Shown: in pieces, positions 21,547-31,883 of the stretch | Layout of the letters: every line of letters starts with the position of its first letter | How positions within the stretch are numbered: position 1 is the first letter of the stretch | Assembly: GCA_013423325.1 (NCBI GenBank) | Contig: BLJB01000278.1 | Span: 1 to 39,751, forward strand | DNA length: 39,751 nt | Source: Usnea hakonensis | Taxonomy: Eukaryota > Ascomycota > Lecanoromycetes > Lecanorales > Parmeliaceae | Direction of reading: 5' to 3' | Position numbers and translations under genes: made by a program | Notes under the pieces: generated by a model | Databases searched by the model: none | Told to the model about the DNA's origin: nothing | What the model saw: only the letters and a program-made list of their open reading frames with translations

Positions 21547-23336
21547 TCAACGGCCACGCGGACCCCGACGAAGACTAAGTCTCAAGCCTGTGAATGAAAT
21601 GTCTCCGAGTGATCGCTTGTTTGCCCGGTTCGCTACTTTGCTGGTGTTGCCATTGATATTGTGACCCTGCGTAGGCTGATCCATCGACAAGTCTCTCTTG
21701 TGTGCGGCCATACTATTGGTCTTAGTCTTAAAAAAGCGCTCAGCCACAGATTGGCGTTTCGGTGGATGGTCGCACTGCTTCGCAAAAGGCTGCAAAAGTT
21801 CGTATTGCGTAAAGTCTGACATCCTCGGCGGCGGTATGTTCAGTCTGTCTTGCCAAGAAAGACCATCGTTCTGCTCAGTTAGCTCAAAAATGCCTCTCAT
21901 CGAGACTCCACGATCGAGACGGCCCGCAGTGGCTGACAGCGAACCTGGTGATGCAAATTTGTCCAACGCTTCCTTTTCGTGTTCGCGTATATTTTTCTCA
22001 AAATCATTCGTGACTCGATAAGGATCGTCTGATGACGTGGCAGCCTCGAAGGAGCCAGTTGGAGAGAGAGGCCATTGAGAGACTGACCCATCAGTAGAAC
22101 TGAGCGATGTCGTACTGATTTCGCTGGCCTCGGAGAATCGTCTCTCACGTCTGACCAAGTCGGGCACATCAAGATCGTCGATATCCATGCCCTCGGTGAC
22201 GCGGACAAATAGCCCGTTCTCCTCGCACAAGCAGTTCTGGGTTGGATCGCTTGCGCAGAGAGGTGCACAAATGCATTCGGGGTCGCAGATGCAGGGCATT
22301 TCGGGGCCTCCGGGAACGTTGAGCTTTTTAGCACGCTCGTCTAAATTGTATGGACTAATATATTTTCGAGTTGAGGCTTCCTCTTGATATGCTTGAGGTG
22401 CTTCTGGGGTGGATTTTCGATCAATCGTTAATCCTTTGAGCTCCGCGTTCGTGACCATGGGTCTATACTTCTCTGCCAACTCTCCGAATACCATGCCGCA
22501 GCTCATGTTGCTTTTGTTCTGAAGACCTTCGGCCTCCACCCGGCATCTGGAAATCTGTTTGGAATCGTATCTTGATTTGTCGATGTACTCCTCGGTGCCC
22601 TCACGATTGCAATGTTCAACGCCATGCTGCGTTATGTGACTCCCCGGGCTCATTTGGGGATGATGTGTATATTTGCTGCCACCACTGTTCTTCTCAATAA
22701 CTCCTCTGTTCAGTAAGCTCTGAAGCTCGTCGCTGTAAAGTATTCGTTCGTGGATTAGCAGGGAGCTTCTGAAAGAGCCAATGCTAATAGGACCAAGACT
22801 ACTGAGTGGATCGTTGCAATAGGTAAAGTATGTGTCGTGAACTCCCTTGAAGCCGTTCGTCAGGAGAATGTCTACGCCTTGGATTAACTCCTTGAGCTTT
22901 GCGCAGGTGGCGTAATAAAGATCCTCCAGCTCTCCGAGATCGAAGACGGTGATGTTGTAAGGGTAGGAGACGAAAAGGTCAACTGACCCCAGGATGTGGA
23001 AACGAAGATCATTTGGACCCAAAGAGATGTTCTGGGGAACAGGTTAGCAAGGATTGCGGCAGAGGTATTGAAAGAAGGTGCACCTTTGGGCTGATGGCTT
23101 TGCTGGCTTTGTACAGCTCGATGGCAATGATATTGATTAGGTATGCTATCTTGCTCTCCACTGTGTTTAGTCCTAGCAAGACTTCATTGGCGCCTAGGCT
23201 TCTCGTTAGGGCTGTGCGAGGACAGGAACAATTGCAAGTACCTACCTTCAAGTGCAAAGACGTGGTGCATGACTTCAGGAGCTTGTGGCATGACTGCTCG
23301 AAGCAGCTGATCCACTTCGTCAGAATGTTCAGCCAT
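21547..23336 (-). CDS. Conserved-looking hypothetical protein with a Cys-rich motif (561 aa, 3 exons)
   Basis: Exons 23336-23246, 23193-23084 and 23031-21547 splice in frame to 561 codons. Intron 1 (52 nt) has donor GTAGGT and acceptor CCTAG. Intron 2 (52 nt) has donor GTGCAC, branch GCTAAC and acceptor CCCAG. The start ATG gives MAEHSDEVDQLLRAV. The N-terminal 190 residues look folded and hydrophobic-patterned, for example LLGLNTVESKIAYLINIIA and FHILGSVDLFVSYPYNITV. Around residues 320-345 a cluster CxCx3CxCx3Cx7CxC (CICDPECICAPLC then NCLC) precedes an acidic patch and a Ser-rich, probably disordered C-terminus ending in basic residues. There is no signal peptide or clear membrane segment. 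I recognise no named family. The C-terminus could be longer if an alternative intron is used. Confidence 0.75.
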
Positions 23337-25792
23337 TGCGGCTGATGATGTCAAGCTTCTAGATACAGGAATGCTCTTTGGTGGATATCCAGTGGAAAAA
23401 GAGCAATGCTTGAGAAGAGGACAATGCAGTCTAGTAAGCTTGTTCTGGATGTCGTTGTGGCCTTTCGCACAGCAACTTCGAAGCTATGGAGTCAGTGAAA
23501 AAGGGGAGGTTGGTCATTTCCGGACAACAGCTCGCTAGACGTTGCCTGCCCGCGCTAGATCTGCATTCACTATTCCAGTAACACCCTCGCCCCTGAAATG
23601 CTTCACAGTCTCCGGGGAATGTGGCCGACGGGACTTTAGAAAAGCGCGGTTATGTACTTGGTGACTGGTTTTTATTGAGCACACCCAGTGTTGCGCACTC
23701 GTCAACACAAACTCAAGAACCTTGGTTTCTTGAAATGCTTGAGCGGCCCCAACGACTCCAAGCCTCAGATGCAAATCACGATGTTCAGAAGAAGAGTATA
23801 TATCATTGGTGCGCAGATTCCACTTGCTTCATAAAACACCACGGGAAAGCCCACTGTCAGATGGAGGATTGAATAGGGGCGGTCGTGTGATCTACAAAAG
23901 TCACCCCGAGATCGCAAAATCCAACTCTCATGCATATTATCGCTTCTGACGCTTGGCTGACTATTAAGACGACCGACTCAGACCAAAATTCTGACGTTAC
24001 GTGTGGAAATCAATGACTGAATCCTAGATAGTACTGTTGAAAGACTGATTGGAACAGTTTCGAGACATTTACTCGCAGAGCCTGTATCCGGTGCTGTTCC
24101 CCTACTCTATTCATTCGTGGTCCCGAGCTAAAGATGATAAGAACAATTTGAGACAGAGCATATGAAATTGACGACAGAACATGTCATTTCAAATACTCCG
24201 GATCGACTTCAACATCCTTGTGTCTAGTCGGCGTGCTCGATAGGGTCAAATCAGGGATGTGCCATTGCTACCTATCTTTTGAGTCCCTAGGTCACTGTCA
24301 ATAGTATTACAGTCATGAAGCGACAAGGTCTAGGAGAAATGGTCCACCTGGACAACCCTAGTATGGCTCATCAGAAGTTTCATACCTTCAAATTGGGGCT
24401 TTTAGCCACAACTTTAGACATCTTGTCGGTCAGAGTGACATTTTTGGAGACTTCAATCTGTCAGCATGGGGTTGCTTTGCAGCATCTCACCGAGTTGATA
24501 GTCTGTGATTTGTGCGTGTTCGTGTTCCAGACCAAGGCTTCGAAGAGGAAATAAAGTGTTCTTTCCAGGTCAGGAGGCTAGGTTGGTCGAGACCGTGGAA
24601 CCAGGGGAATTGTCTCAGAATTGTCGGTCCATACTGGGGAATCTGAAATGGATATTATCAAGCCTAAGTAATAATGATCTACTTGTCTTCACTGATCTTC
24701 ATCTACTTTACCGATGTGGCTAATTTTTGGTGCATGCTGAAGGGCCATGAAGCTCCTAGAAGACGACCTCAACACCCCGAAGTGTGTGTCGAGATTTCTT
24801 TGAACTCGGATTCTTTGATCACATATCACTTTCATCTTTGTCCGTGAACTACCCTTGGGAAGAGTACTCTGCACGCTGTGAAGACAACTCCAGTCTGCTG
24901 TCGCTTCCGTGAGGGAGACCATGCTGCCAAGTCTTGAATGATTAGACCAAGACGCAACTTTGAGGCGGAGCATGAAAGGAGAGCATGGTGATACAATGAC
25001 TTCAGACCAAGATCGAGGAGGGGGCGGATTGGCAGATAGCAGAGCACCTCAAGAGAGATCTCAGGGGGCAGCGATGACTGACGTTATCCTCGGTGCCAAA
25101 AAGCGTTCAGATATAGGGCACTTGGGGTTGTTGCCAATGATGAAAGAGAAAGCGTCGCATACTTCCTGTCACGTTGACTGCCTCTAGACGATAGATACGA
25201 TGATGCTGAGGAGATGAAGTATGGCAGAGTCATGGAGTACCCCCGAACTTAGAACATGCTGCATGCCCATGAGGCCCATGAGGCCCACGAGGTCAAAGAT
25301 GCGTCCAGATCATCCAGACTACCTTGCTGTCAATTACATACGACGCCTTAGGCCTTTGAAGGCTATGTTTTTCGCGGTTAAAATAGTATAGTCCCTTTAT
25401 TTTAGTACGGGTGAAACTTCTATCTTTTTATTACAAAAAACGTTATTATATTCTAATAACTTATATAGAAGCTTAAGGGTAAAGATATCTTTCCATTTAT
25501 TATATTTTATTGCTCGCTTGGAATTGCTATACAGCTACAGGAAAACATAGGGTCGAGCAGAGGAGACCAGGTGAGGTGTATAGTTTTCCCTGACGCTGGA
25601 ACCTCAATTTTTTACATCTTCATCATCTGAAACAGTATATTGATGATAAACCGCTTTATGAGCGAATTTGATACTACAGGAGTCATTTCATCATCGTACC
25701 CTTATAGTCTTAATTTGTCATCGTTCATCGTTAACTTTCCGAAGTTCTCAGGGCTGCTTTCGAAACTCATCAAAGTCTACTTACATAGGGAT
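23337..25792. other. Intergenic region, no supported gene
   Basis: This GC-normal stretch is upstream of the hypothetical gene and downstream of the ASPM-like gene. The open frames here are short, conflict between frames and show no domain. Just upstream of the ATG at 23336 the same frame is open back to a TAG at about 23486 but has no ATG, so it is probably 5' UTR. A small AT-rich patch at about 25375-25515 is listed separately. No IQ-motif exons for the ASPM-like gene could be found here. Confidence 0.6.
25375..25515. repeat. Short RIP-like AT-rich relic
   Basis: About 140 bases of TA-rich, CA/TG-poor sequence sit abruptly inside GC-normal DNA, about 300 bases beyond the stop of the ASPM-like gene. 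It looks like a leftover of a mutated transposon fragment. No terminal repeats were found. Confidence 0.4.
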
Positions 25793-27737
25793 CTAGAGGG
25801 TTTTGAAGCCCGCGGGTCCTAGCAATGCCCATAGTAGAGTCATGGTGCTTTCCCGATGACCATCAACTATATCTTCGGCCTTCAAGTCTCCCACAATTTG
25901 GTCAACTCCGTCAACTGCACGCAAAGCATCCAAGGCGACCTGCACGTTGCCAATTTTTTGTGCCCTTACCACGCATGGAAATTTTAGATGCTGCGATAGA
26001 AAGCAAGACTGTCCGGCTTCGAGCACAACTGTAGGCATGGTCCTCGTTACATAGTCGGGCGACCCCAGCGAACATAAGAGAATCTCTACGAGACGCGCCA
26101 GTCTCACGCCATCGCGGAAATCAATTGCCAAATTTTCAATGCTGTATGAAAATTCGGATAGCGGGTGCTGAATGTGCTGAATGTGGTAACCCAAGGGTCT
26201 CAAAAGTCGATAGATGTCTCCGGCAGTAGGGTGGATCGATGCAGTGAGCTTTCTCAAGAACAAAAGCGAAGACTTGGTAGTCGAAGATGACTGATAAATG
26301 TTTGTGGCGATGATGTTCATCTGTTTGGCCTTGTCGAGTATGTAAATCACCATCATGCTTCGTAGCATTGTATAACGCCAGCACCAACCGGGAGACGATC
26401 TTTCAGCATCAGGCACATCATCGTTGCGGATAAGATACTGGTCTAGAAAAGCCTCTAGGCCTTTCTTGCAAACATTTTGGGTACCTGCGTCGTCACTTTG
26501 GCGCTTTGACTTGGGAAATGGCAAGTCGACAAGGGTTTCACGGCCGACCACCACCTCAGCTGCAGCACTCAGCACATCAAGACTGTAACTTGCAGCCCAT
26601 AGACCAACGAATTCTTGGCGTATTCCGATATCGCTCTTCAAGGATTCATTTGAAAAGTGTTTGGGCCGGCTCAGGCACCCGAATTGAAGCGATGCTTTTA
26701 GTCGTTCATAGAGAAGGGAGCATTCAGCTCTCCGATGCAGGTTGAAGAGTGTCAATCTCAGATGTCCATAATTCAATTCTCTGGTATCATCATCTTTATA
26801 GATGTTTTCGAAAATACCATTAACGCAACGAGAGAGGCGCGCTTCTTGGTCAATTGGCCAAACGGCGTCGAGCGAAACTGGCCTTTTCATATCCTCGCAT
26901 GATATTTCGCGTCTCTGTTTGTTTGATAAGGCTACCTTGCTTGATGCAGGCGATATCAGTGTAGATGGTAGCTGGAACATCGAGCTGCCGATATGCGGGT
27001 TCACTGATGCTTCCCACGTCGTACCGTTACAGAGTAAAGTCCTTTCTTTCAGTATAGAGTTTTGTTGCCTTTCGGCTACCACGGACTCTCCAGAAGGCTG
27101 GGGAGCCTCTTTTGACCCGTCACTGCCGGAGCCCACTTCGCTGTGCAGATCAGAGGAAAGTAAAGCCGCGGAACGATCGGCAGCACATCTGGTTTTACCT
27201 CCTTTGAGTGAGAATTTCCTTGTTCTAACTCGCGAACACTCATGGATCTTGTCGCGAGACACCGCAGCAGTAAGCGGGTGCAAAATCTCCTTTCCAAGTC
27301 CACTTTCAATGATATCTGCGCACATATTGTGGTTAGCACCGCTCCTTTAAGCCAAGTCCTTGTGATTTATGACATGTCTGAAGGGTGCTCAAAGTATTCT
27401 ATCTTGGGACGAATGCTTGCGACGCAGCCTTTGGCTTATCGAGAAGACATTGAAGCGAGATGCACAAACCCTGCCAACCTGCATACCCTTGTAAAGGCCG
27501 AACCCTCTGTTGCAATGGAGCAGGTTTCGGAGCTGCGGCCACTGATTTTCTTCGTCGCCGTTCGCATGCATCGGATTGTCCAAAAACCTCCAATGAAATG
27601 TCGCCTAGACATTTATGGACACCATCACGATGATGGATCTTGAAAGTCTGTCTTTGCGACTTCTTTCGATCTTCCAGTTGGTTCATGGGCCTACCTGAGC
27701 TTGTAAGGCTGCGTGTATGCTCTTGGGTGGCCGACAT
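25793..27737 (-). CDS. ASPM/Sha1-type spindle protein, truncated after the CH domain
   Basis: ASPM-type proteins act at spindle poles, using a calponin-homology (CH) domain and calmodulin-binding IQ motifs. Proposed exons are 27737-27470 and 27315-25793, giving 596 aa. The intron ends GCTAAC...GCGCAG; its donor (GTTTGT at 27469) is the least certain point. The N-terminal part reads LGDISLEVFG and APLQQRVRPLQ, then GLGKEILHPLTAA, typical of fungal members. The CH part (about residues 450-590) has NLAIDFRDGVRLARLVEILL, VRAQKIGNVQVALDAL and DIVDGHRESTMTLLWALLG. The frame then ends GPAGFKTL-TAG, where homologs continue into IQ repeats. A consensus donor GTAAGT lies at 25784, but no IQ coding follows. 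The frame is open upstream to about 27860, next to a possible acceptor, so a further 5' exon is likely. Confidence 0.8.
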
Positions 27738-28100
27738 GTCTTGGTCGCTTACGTGTTCTGCTTCTACATCGCGGTTACTAATTGTTTCCGAACTAGGCGA
27801 TATATTTCTCGGACCGTATTGCTGATCGGATGGGAGAGTAAATCTGGCTGAACGTTAGATGCCTCGAGGGATTCAAGGGTGGTGATAATGAATCAAGGCG
27901 TGGCTTCAGAAAGTGGAGGCACTGCTCTTCTTTGATCCAAATTGTAGGATATGTCAACAGAGAGATTTCATTGGACAAGGGGAGCGTTTAGGCACAGGAA
28001 TGGCAGGGCTGATGAGTCAACAAAGGAAGGTTTCTATAGAAACCATTTAAAACTAACCCTAGCAACTAGACTGTCCTCCGAGGGGGGTCAGTGGGTGGGA

Positions 28101-28115
28101 CATGTTTGAAACATG
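28101..28115. repeat. Perfect short palindrome CATGTTT-G-AAACATG
   Basis: A 7-bp inverted repeat with one spacer base is followed by TTTTTTGCC. A related sequence (GTGTTTTAAACAGG then TTTTTTG) lies 36 bases further on. The pair may be a transposon end or protein-binding site; the function is unknown. Confidence 0.6.
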
Positions 28116-28214
28116 TTTTTTGCCTAACCGCTTGTAGTTTAGCGTAAAACGTGTTTTAAACAGGTTTTTTGTGGGAGAAAATACGAGAAAAACCTCGCTT
28201 ACTAATCTCCGGCC

Positions 28215-28500
28215 GCAAAAAGAGGTGATTTCGTATCAAATAATTATTACTAAATAAAGTATTTAAATTATAGCCTTTTAATTACTAGCGACTAGTACTC
28301 TTAGCTATTTACTTCCAATAATAGATATACTATACTATAGAAGTTTTTAGGGTAAGAGGCCTATAGTGCGACGGCGATAAAGGCCGATTCGACTATATGA
28401 TTACGCGATTTAGAAGAGAAGTAAATTAATGGAAAAGATATTTATATTTACTAATTAAGCTATTTAAATTCTTTTCTACTATAAACCCCCTAGAGAACTT
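28215..28500. repeat. RIP-degraded transposon relic
   Basis: About 285 bases of TA-rich DNA depleted in CA/TG lie inside the gene island, with abrupt edges. No coding frame or terminal repeat was recognised. Confidence 0.5.
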
Positions 28501-28889
28501 TCACACCAGACATAACTTTCAAATAAAACTATTCATAATCGTTCACAACCGAGTACCACGAAATTTTTTCGTGGGCCTATACTTGTAATAAGTGTAAAAA
28601 GCTAAAGCATTTCGCCATTAAATCAAAAGGATTTCCTGGCACGCAAAGAATTCTTTGGGTAGGGCATTATCCAAAATCTTAGTGCAGGAGTTCTGATATT
28701 TAAGGCTTTGGGCGCAGACATCTCTGTACTTCCGAAAGGTTTTACTGCTGCTTTCCTACAGAAATACAATTGGGTAGCATATAACTCCTGGTCCATTTCG
28801 CTCATCGCGGCCAACGTCTTACGTAGGCTTGCGGTATTCGTGCAGAGCATCATTTGCAGCACGTAAAGCCCTAAAGCCGGGAAGATGCT

Positions 28890-30811
28890 TCACAGCTTTC
28901 CTTCGGCTTTCGCCTCCTTGACTTGCTCAAAAACCTGATGTTATCAGCTCTGGAAGTGAGGAGGCAAGAATATTCTACTAACTTTCAGCATTTTCCTCCT
29001 TGCGCCTAACGCATTGACACCGCGATCCTCCAAGCCTTTGTCATCCAACTCTACTAGATCGGTCCACTTGAAGTCTTTCAAGTTGTCCGTATACTTGTGA
29101 AGCCTCAAACTTCTTAGCCAACTTGGAATATCTTGGAGTAAACTCGGATCAGTTGGATCCTCCGGTGGCTTTGAGCTTCCCCTCCTGCCTCTAGGTGATC
29201 TGCCTCTCGCCATCTCGGAATGATCAGAGAGATATCCCTCATGATTATTGCCAAGTCCCATGCCATATTGACCTAGAGATAGGGACCCCATTCCCCCACT
29301 CAGCCCCGCCGAAGTGTCATACGCCGCCAGATAGCCGTTATTTTGTGGAGAGGCGAAGGTCATATTGCCGAAGCCACCACCGTGCATTGCAACACCAGGA
29401 GAATCGGGCCTAGGACGTTGAGCAGCAAATGCAGCTTGCTGTTGCGCCTGGAATGCGGCCATTTGTTGCGCACTCAATGGCTGCGGGTTCAGTAATTGTC
29501 CGCTCTCGTTCACAACAAGGACATTTTGAGGCAAGGCAGGAGACATCGGCAATTGGCCTGCACCGTTTTCGCCGTCATTTGACCTCGTACGACGGTATTT
29601 GCGGACATCGTCTAACGCAATTCGGTTGTTGACCGTCGAAAGGGCAGCAAGTTTCATCGCTGTCGCATTTGCTACCATGTCTGCTTGGGTCGCAGCTTGC
29701 TGGGTATTGAAAGTGGGCGCCATTGGCGTGTTGGACATGGAAGCCCAGCTTGCATTTCCAATATTGTATGGTGAAAGCATTGGTAGGTCGGTGGCATTCT
29801 CTGATGCACTGATGCTTGTAGTCTGGACATTGCTGTGGCTCGACGGTTGCAATTGATTCGGAGAGCGTAGCCCAGCAGAGGCAAGCGGCTGACTGAATTG
29901 ACCAAGGGGTTGTTGCCCTGAGGACGACTTTGGTCGGTTCTCTGCCGCTCGCTGGCCCCAAGGGGTGGGATTTGGCTGCATGATGTTTTCTTTTACATTT
30001 TCTGTAGGCTCTGATATAGATGGTGCGACTAAGGATGAGCGCTCCCCAAAAGCGGCGCTGTTACGATTAGAGGTAGGTGCATTCCCTGTATGTTGTGTAT
30101 ACTCAGCTTTCTTTTTGGCGATGGCAGCAGCCGCATCTGGAAACATGGCAGTGATTGTAGATGGATCCAGTCCCGAGTTCCTTTTGTTACCAGGCGACGG
30201 CAAAGGTCGACCAAGAGAGTGTCGAGACCCTTCTTTGCCCATTGCGTCACTCATTCGGTTTGACATGTTATCTAGATCATCATTAGCTTTCGTTGGATCT
30301 CCAAATTAGGCAGTGACAAACCTTGGTCTCCGATTTTCGTAGGGGACAGTATGCCCGGCATAGGATGCTTTCGAAGCATTTCTTCTAGTGTTTGAATAAA
30401 AAACAAAATCTGCACCTTGGTGGCTTGTTGTAGAAGGGAATACAGCGATGCGGTCCTTTCAGCTTCACTCAAAACTCGAAACCATTGCTCGATGGCTGTA
30501 AGTTCATCCTTAAAATCTTGATCTGTCGTCGCACCCGCCATCTCTTCCAACGTAGTCTCACATTGGTCGATTTCAGCTATCCACTGTTCGGCCGCCTTGT
30601 CCGCAGCATCGTACTGCTGTGATTGGTTGTAGATCATCTCAGACGCAGGTCTAATGCTCCTTCCTGACAACGGGGATGAGGAGAAAGCTCCCATGTCAGC
30701 CGAAGCTCGTAGGTGATGGCCGGTGCCAAGGTTTCGAGACGTAGGGGGGCGAAGGGAGCTTGAAGCTTCAGGCGTGCTGTTTCGATTCCCGATAATATGA
30801 TTTCCGGACAT
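28890..30811 (-). CDS. VTS1: Vts1, SAM-domain RNA-binding post-transcriptional regulator
   Basis: Exons 30811-30322, 30271-28983 and 28934-28890 give 607 aa. Intron 1 is 50 nt (donor GTTTGT, branch GCTAAT, acceptor TCTAG). Intron 2 is 48 nt (donor GTTAGT, branch CTGATAAC, acceptor ATCAG). The ATG is in a good context (AAAATG). The N-terminal region (about residues 61-151) is helical and conserved-looking, with WIAEIDQCETTLEEMAG and LLQQATKVQILFFIQTLEEM. The middle is Gln/Ser/Pro-rich and likely disordered (AQQMAAFQAQQQAAFAAQ). The SAM domain (about 541-602) reads IPSWLRSLRLHKYTDNLKDF and LDDKGLEDRGVNALGARRKM, and finishes in the last exon with VFEQVKEA. In the family the SAM domain binds Smaug-type hairpins in mRNA and promotes deadenylation through Ccr4-Not. 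The gene appears intact. Confidence 0.93.
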
Positions 30812-31346
30812 TTTTGCAGATGGACCCTTGAATCTTTCTGATTAGACCTAGTAATTGAAGTGGCAACCGTAGAGCGAATTTCTAAGGTGGGGGTCTGGTC
30901 AAAACGGGTGTCAATACGAGGGTGAATGTAGACGCAAAGGTGCAGCGCAGATCCTGCTGTCTTGGAAGGAACTTTTGCGTCGGTGAATTCAGAATCACAG
31001 CGCGTTTTGTCGGTTTGTTGATTTCTGAGTAGTCGTACTGGGGATTAAGATAAACTTGCAAGGTCTGCCGTGGGAGGTGTAGCTCTAAGATCTAGGTCAA
31101 CTTGAGGCATACACCATCTGCTTCGGTACCAGTCCGAGAGGCAATGGGAGTCATGGACTCCGCAGAGTGATATAGAATCACCGGGCACGCAAGATCTGGT
31201 CAGGCTGAAGATGTGATTGTGAGAGTAGCGGGTTGGTCAGAGCCTTACTTCTTAAGGCTTGAAATTGGGGAGCAAACACGGTCGGTTTCAGTAGATCAAA
31301 GCAGGAAGAGTGCTGCGAGTAGAAAGATTTGAACAAACTTAGACAA

Positions 31347-31380
31347 TGCTGAAATGCTGAAATGCTGAAATACTGAAAAA
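31347..31380 (+). repeat. Octamer tandem repeat (ATGCTGAA)
   Basis: AATGCTGA is repeated about three times and ends in a variant with TACTGAAAA, located upstream of VTS1. Confidence 0.85.
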
Positions 31381-31424
31381 TAGAAGCTGGGCATGTGGTG
31401 CGAGAAAGCGAAAGCTGACTCCCC

Positions 31425-31470
31425 GGTAAGGTACCTTAGGTACCTAGGTAAATTAGGTTAGGTTAGGTTA
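31425..31470. repeat. GGTACC/CCTAGG palindromic patch and TTAGG repeats
   Basis: GGTAAGGTACCTTAGGTACC followed by TAGGTA contains overlapping palindromes (GGTACC, CCTAGG). AAATTAGGTTAGGTTAGGTT follows. TACCTAGG-type patches occur in promoters of many Sordariomycete genomes (from general knowledge). The TTAGG run is only three units and is not a telomere. Confidence 0.75.
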
Positions 31471-31500
31471 TCAGTACAATACTCGGTACTCCGTAGGGCT

Positions 31501-31696
31501 ATATGATTTCGACTGTAGCGGCTAGCGAGACTACTTGTTTTTACCCGGAAATATACTATTCTAGAATATGTACTATTAGGGCTAGGGCTTCCCCTAGTAG
31601 ATAATATATATTCGAGCCTCCTACCTTATTATTCTATATATAATTAAGCTCTATAGCCGGTAATATAACTAAGAATATTACGACTATATATTATAT
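31501..31696. other. RIP-type DNA between the gene island and element F'
   Basis: This is TA-rich sequence with a few GC-containing words such as GGGCTAGGGCTTCCCC. Nothing codes and no repeat partner was found within the window. Confidence 0.5.
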
Positions 31697-31883
31697 TGTT
31701 AGGACTATAACTAGACATATATTAATAGTAGTATATAACGAGGATTTAATTAATAAGGAGGTAAAATCTATATATAGATATAAGAAAGATATATAGGTAG
31801 AGAGGTATTAAGGCGCTAAACCCGAATAGAAAGAAGATTATATATCTCCTTTAGCTCTATAAGTAGTTATATTTATAATATTA
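31697..31883 (-). repeat. 3' LTR of element F'
   Basis: It is the reverse complement of 33332-33515 with RIP changes; for example TGTTACGAG of F appears here as TAATATTAT. It ends with CTAACA. It is mutated throughout, unlike the outer end of the F LTR. Confidence 0.88.

Larger units (their letters stand above)
27738..28889. other. Intergenic region between the ASPM-like gene and VTS1
   Basis: It contains the probable 5' exon or leader of the ASPM-like gene: an open frame 27738-27860 preceded by TCTAAC and CAG splice-acceptor signals. It also holds a palindrome-rich GC patch at 28075-28200 and an AT-rich relic at 28215-28500. The 240-base open frame at 28623-28862 on the minus strand directly follows the VTS1 stop and is most likely its 3' UTR. 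Confidence 0.55.
30812..31500. promoter_or_regulatory. VTS1 5' flank and promoter region
   Basis: GC-normal, non-coding sequence lies upstream of the VTS1 start. It includes a GCTGAAAT repeat (31347-31380) and a GGTACC/CCTAGG-rich palindromic patch with TTAGG repeats (31425-31470). Composition shifts to RIP-type DNA just after 31500. No TATA element or transcription start can be assigned. Confidence 0.5.

Noticed and set aside
23535..25187. Several open frames of 60-95 codons on both strands
   Set aside because: They overlap each other, have no domain or splice signals, and include non-ATG starts. None matches the IQ repeats expected for the ASPM-like gene.
28623..28862. 79-codon open frame on the minus strand after VTS1
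   Set aside because: It starts with a non-ATG codon and sits directly behind the VTS1 stop, so it is most likely 3' UTR.
30272..30330. Frameshift in VTS1 between the two large open frames
   Set aside because: A 50-nt intron with donor GTTTGT, branch GCTAAT and acceptor CTAG restores the frame, so no frameshift is needed.
31450..31470. TTAGG repeats as a telomere
   Set aside because: Only three units of a five-base repeat occur, inside a promoter-like patch with repeats on both sides. Fungal telomeres are usually longer TTAGGG arrays.
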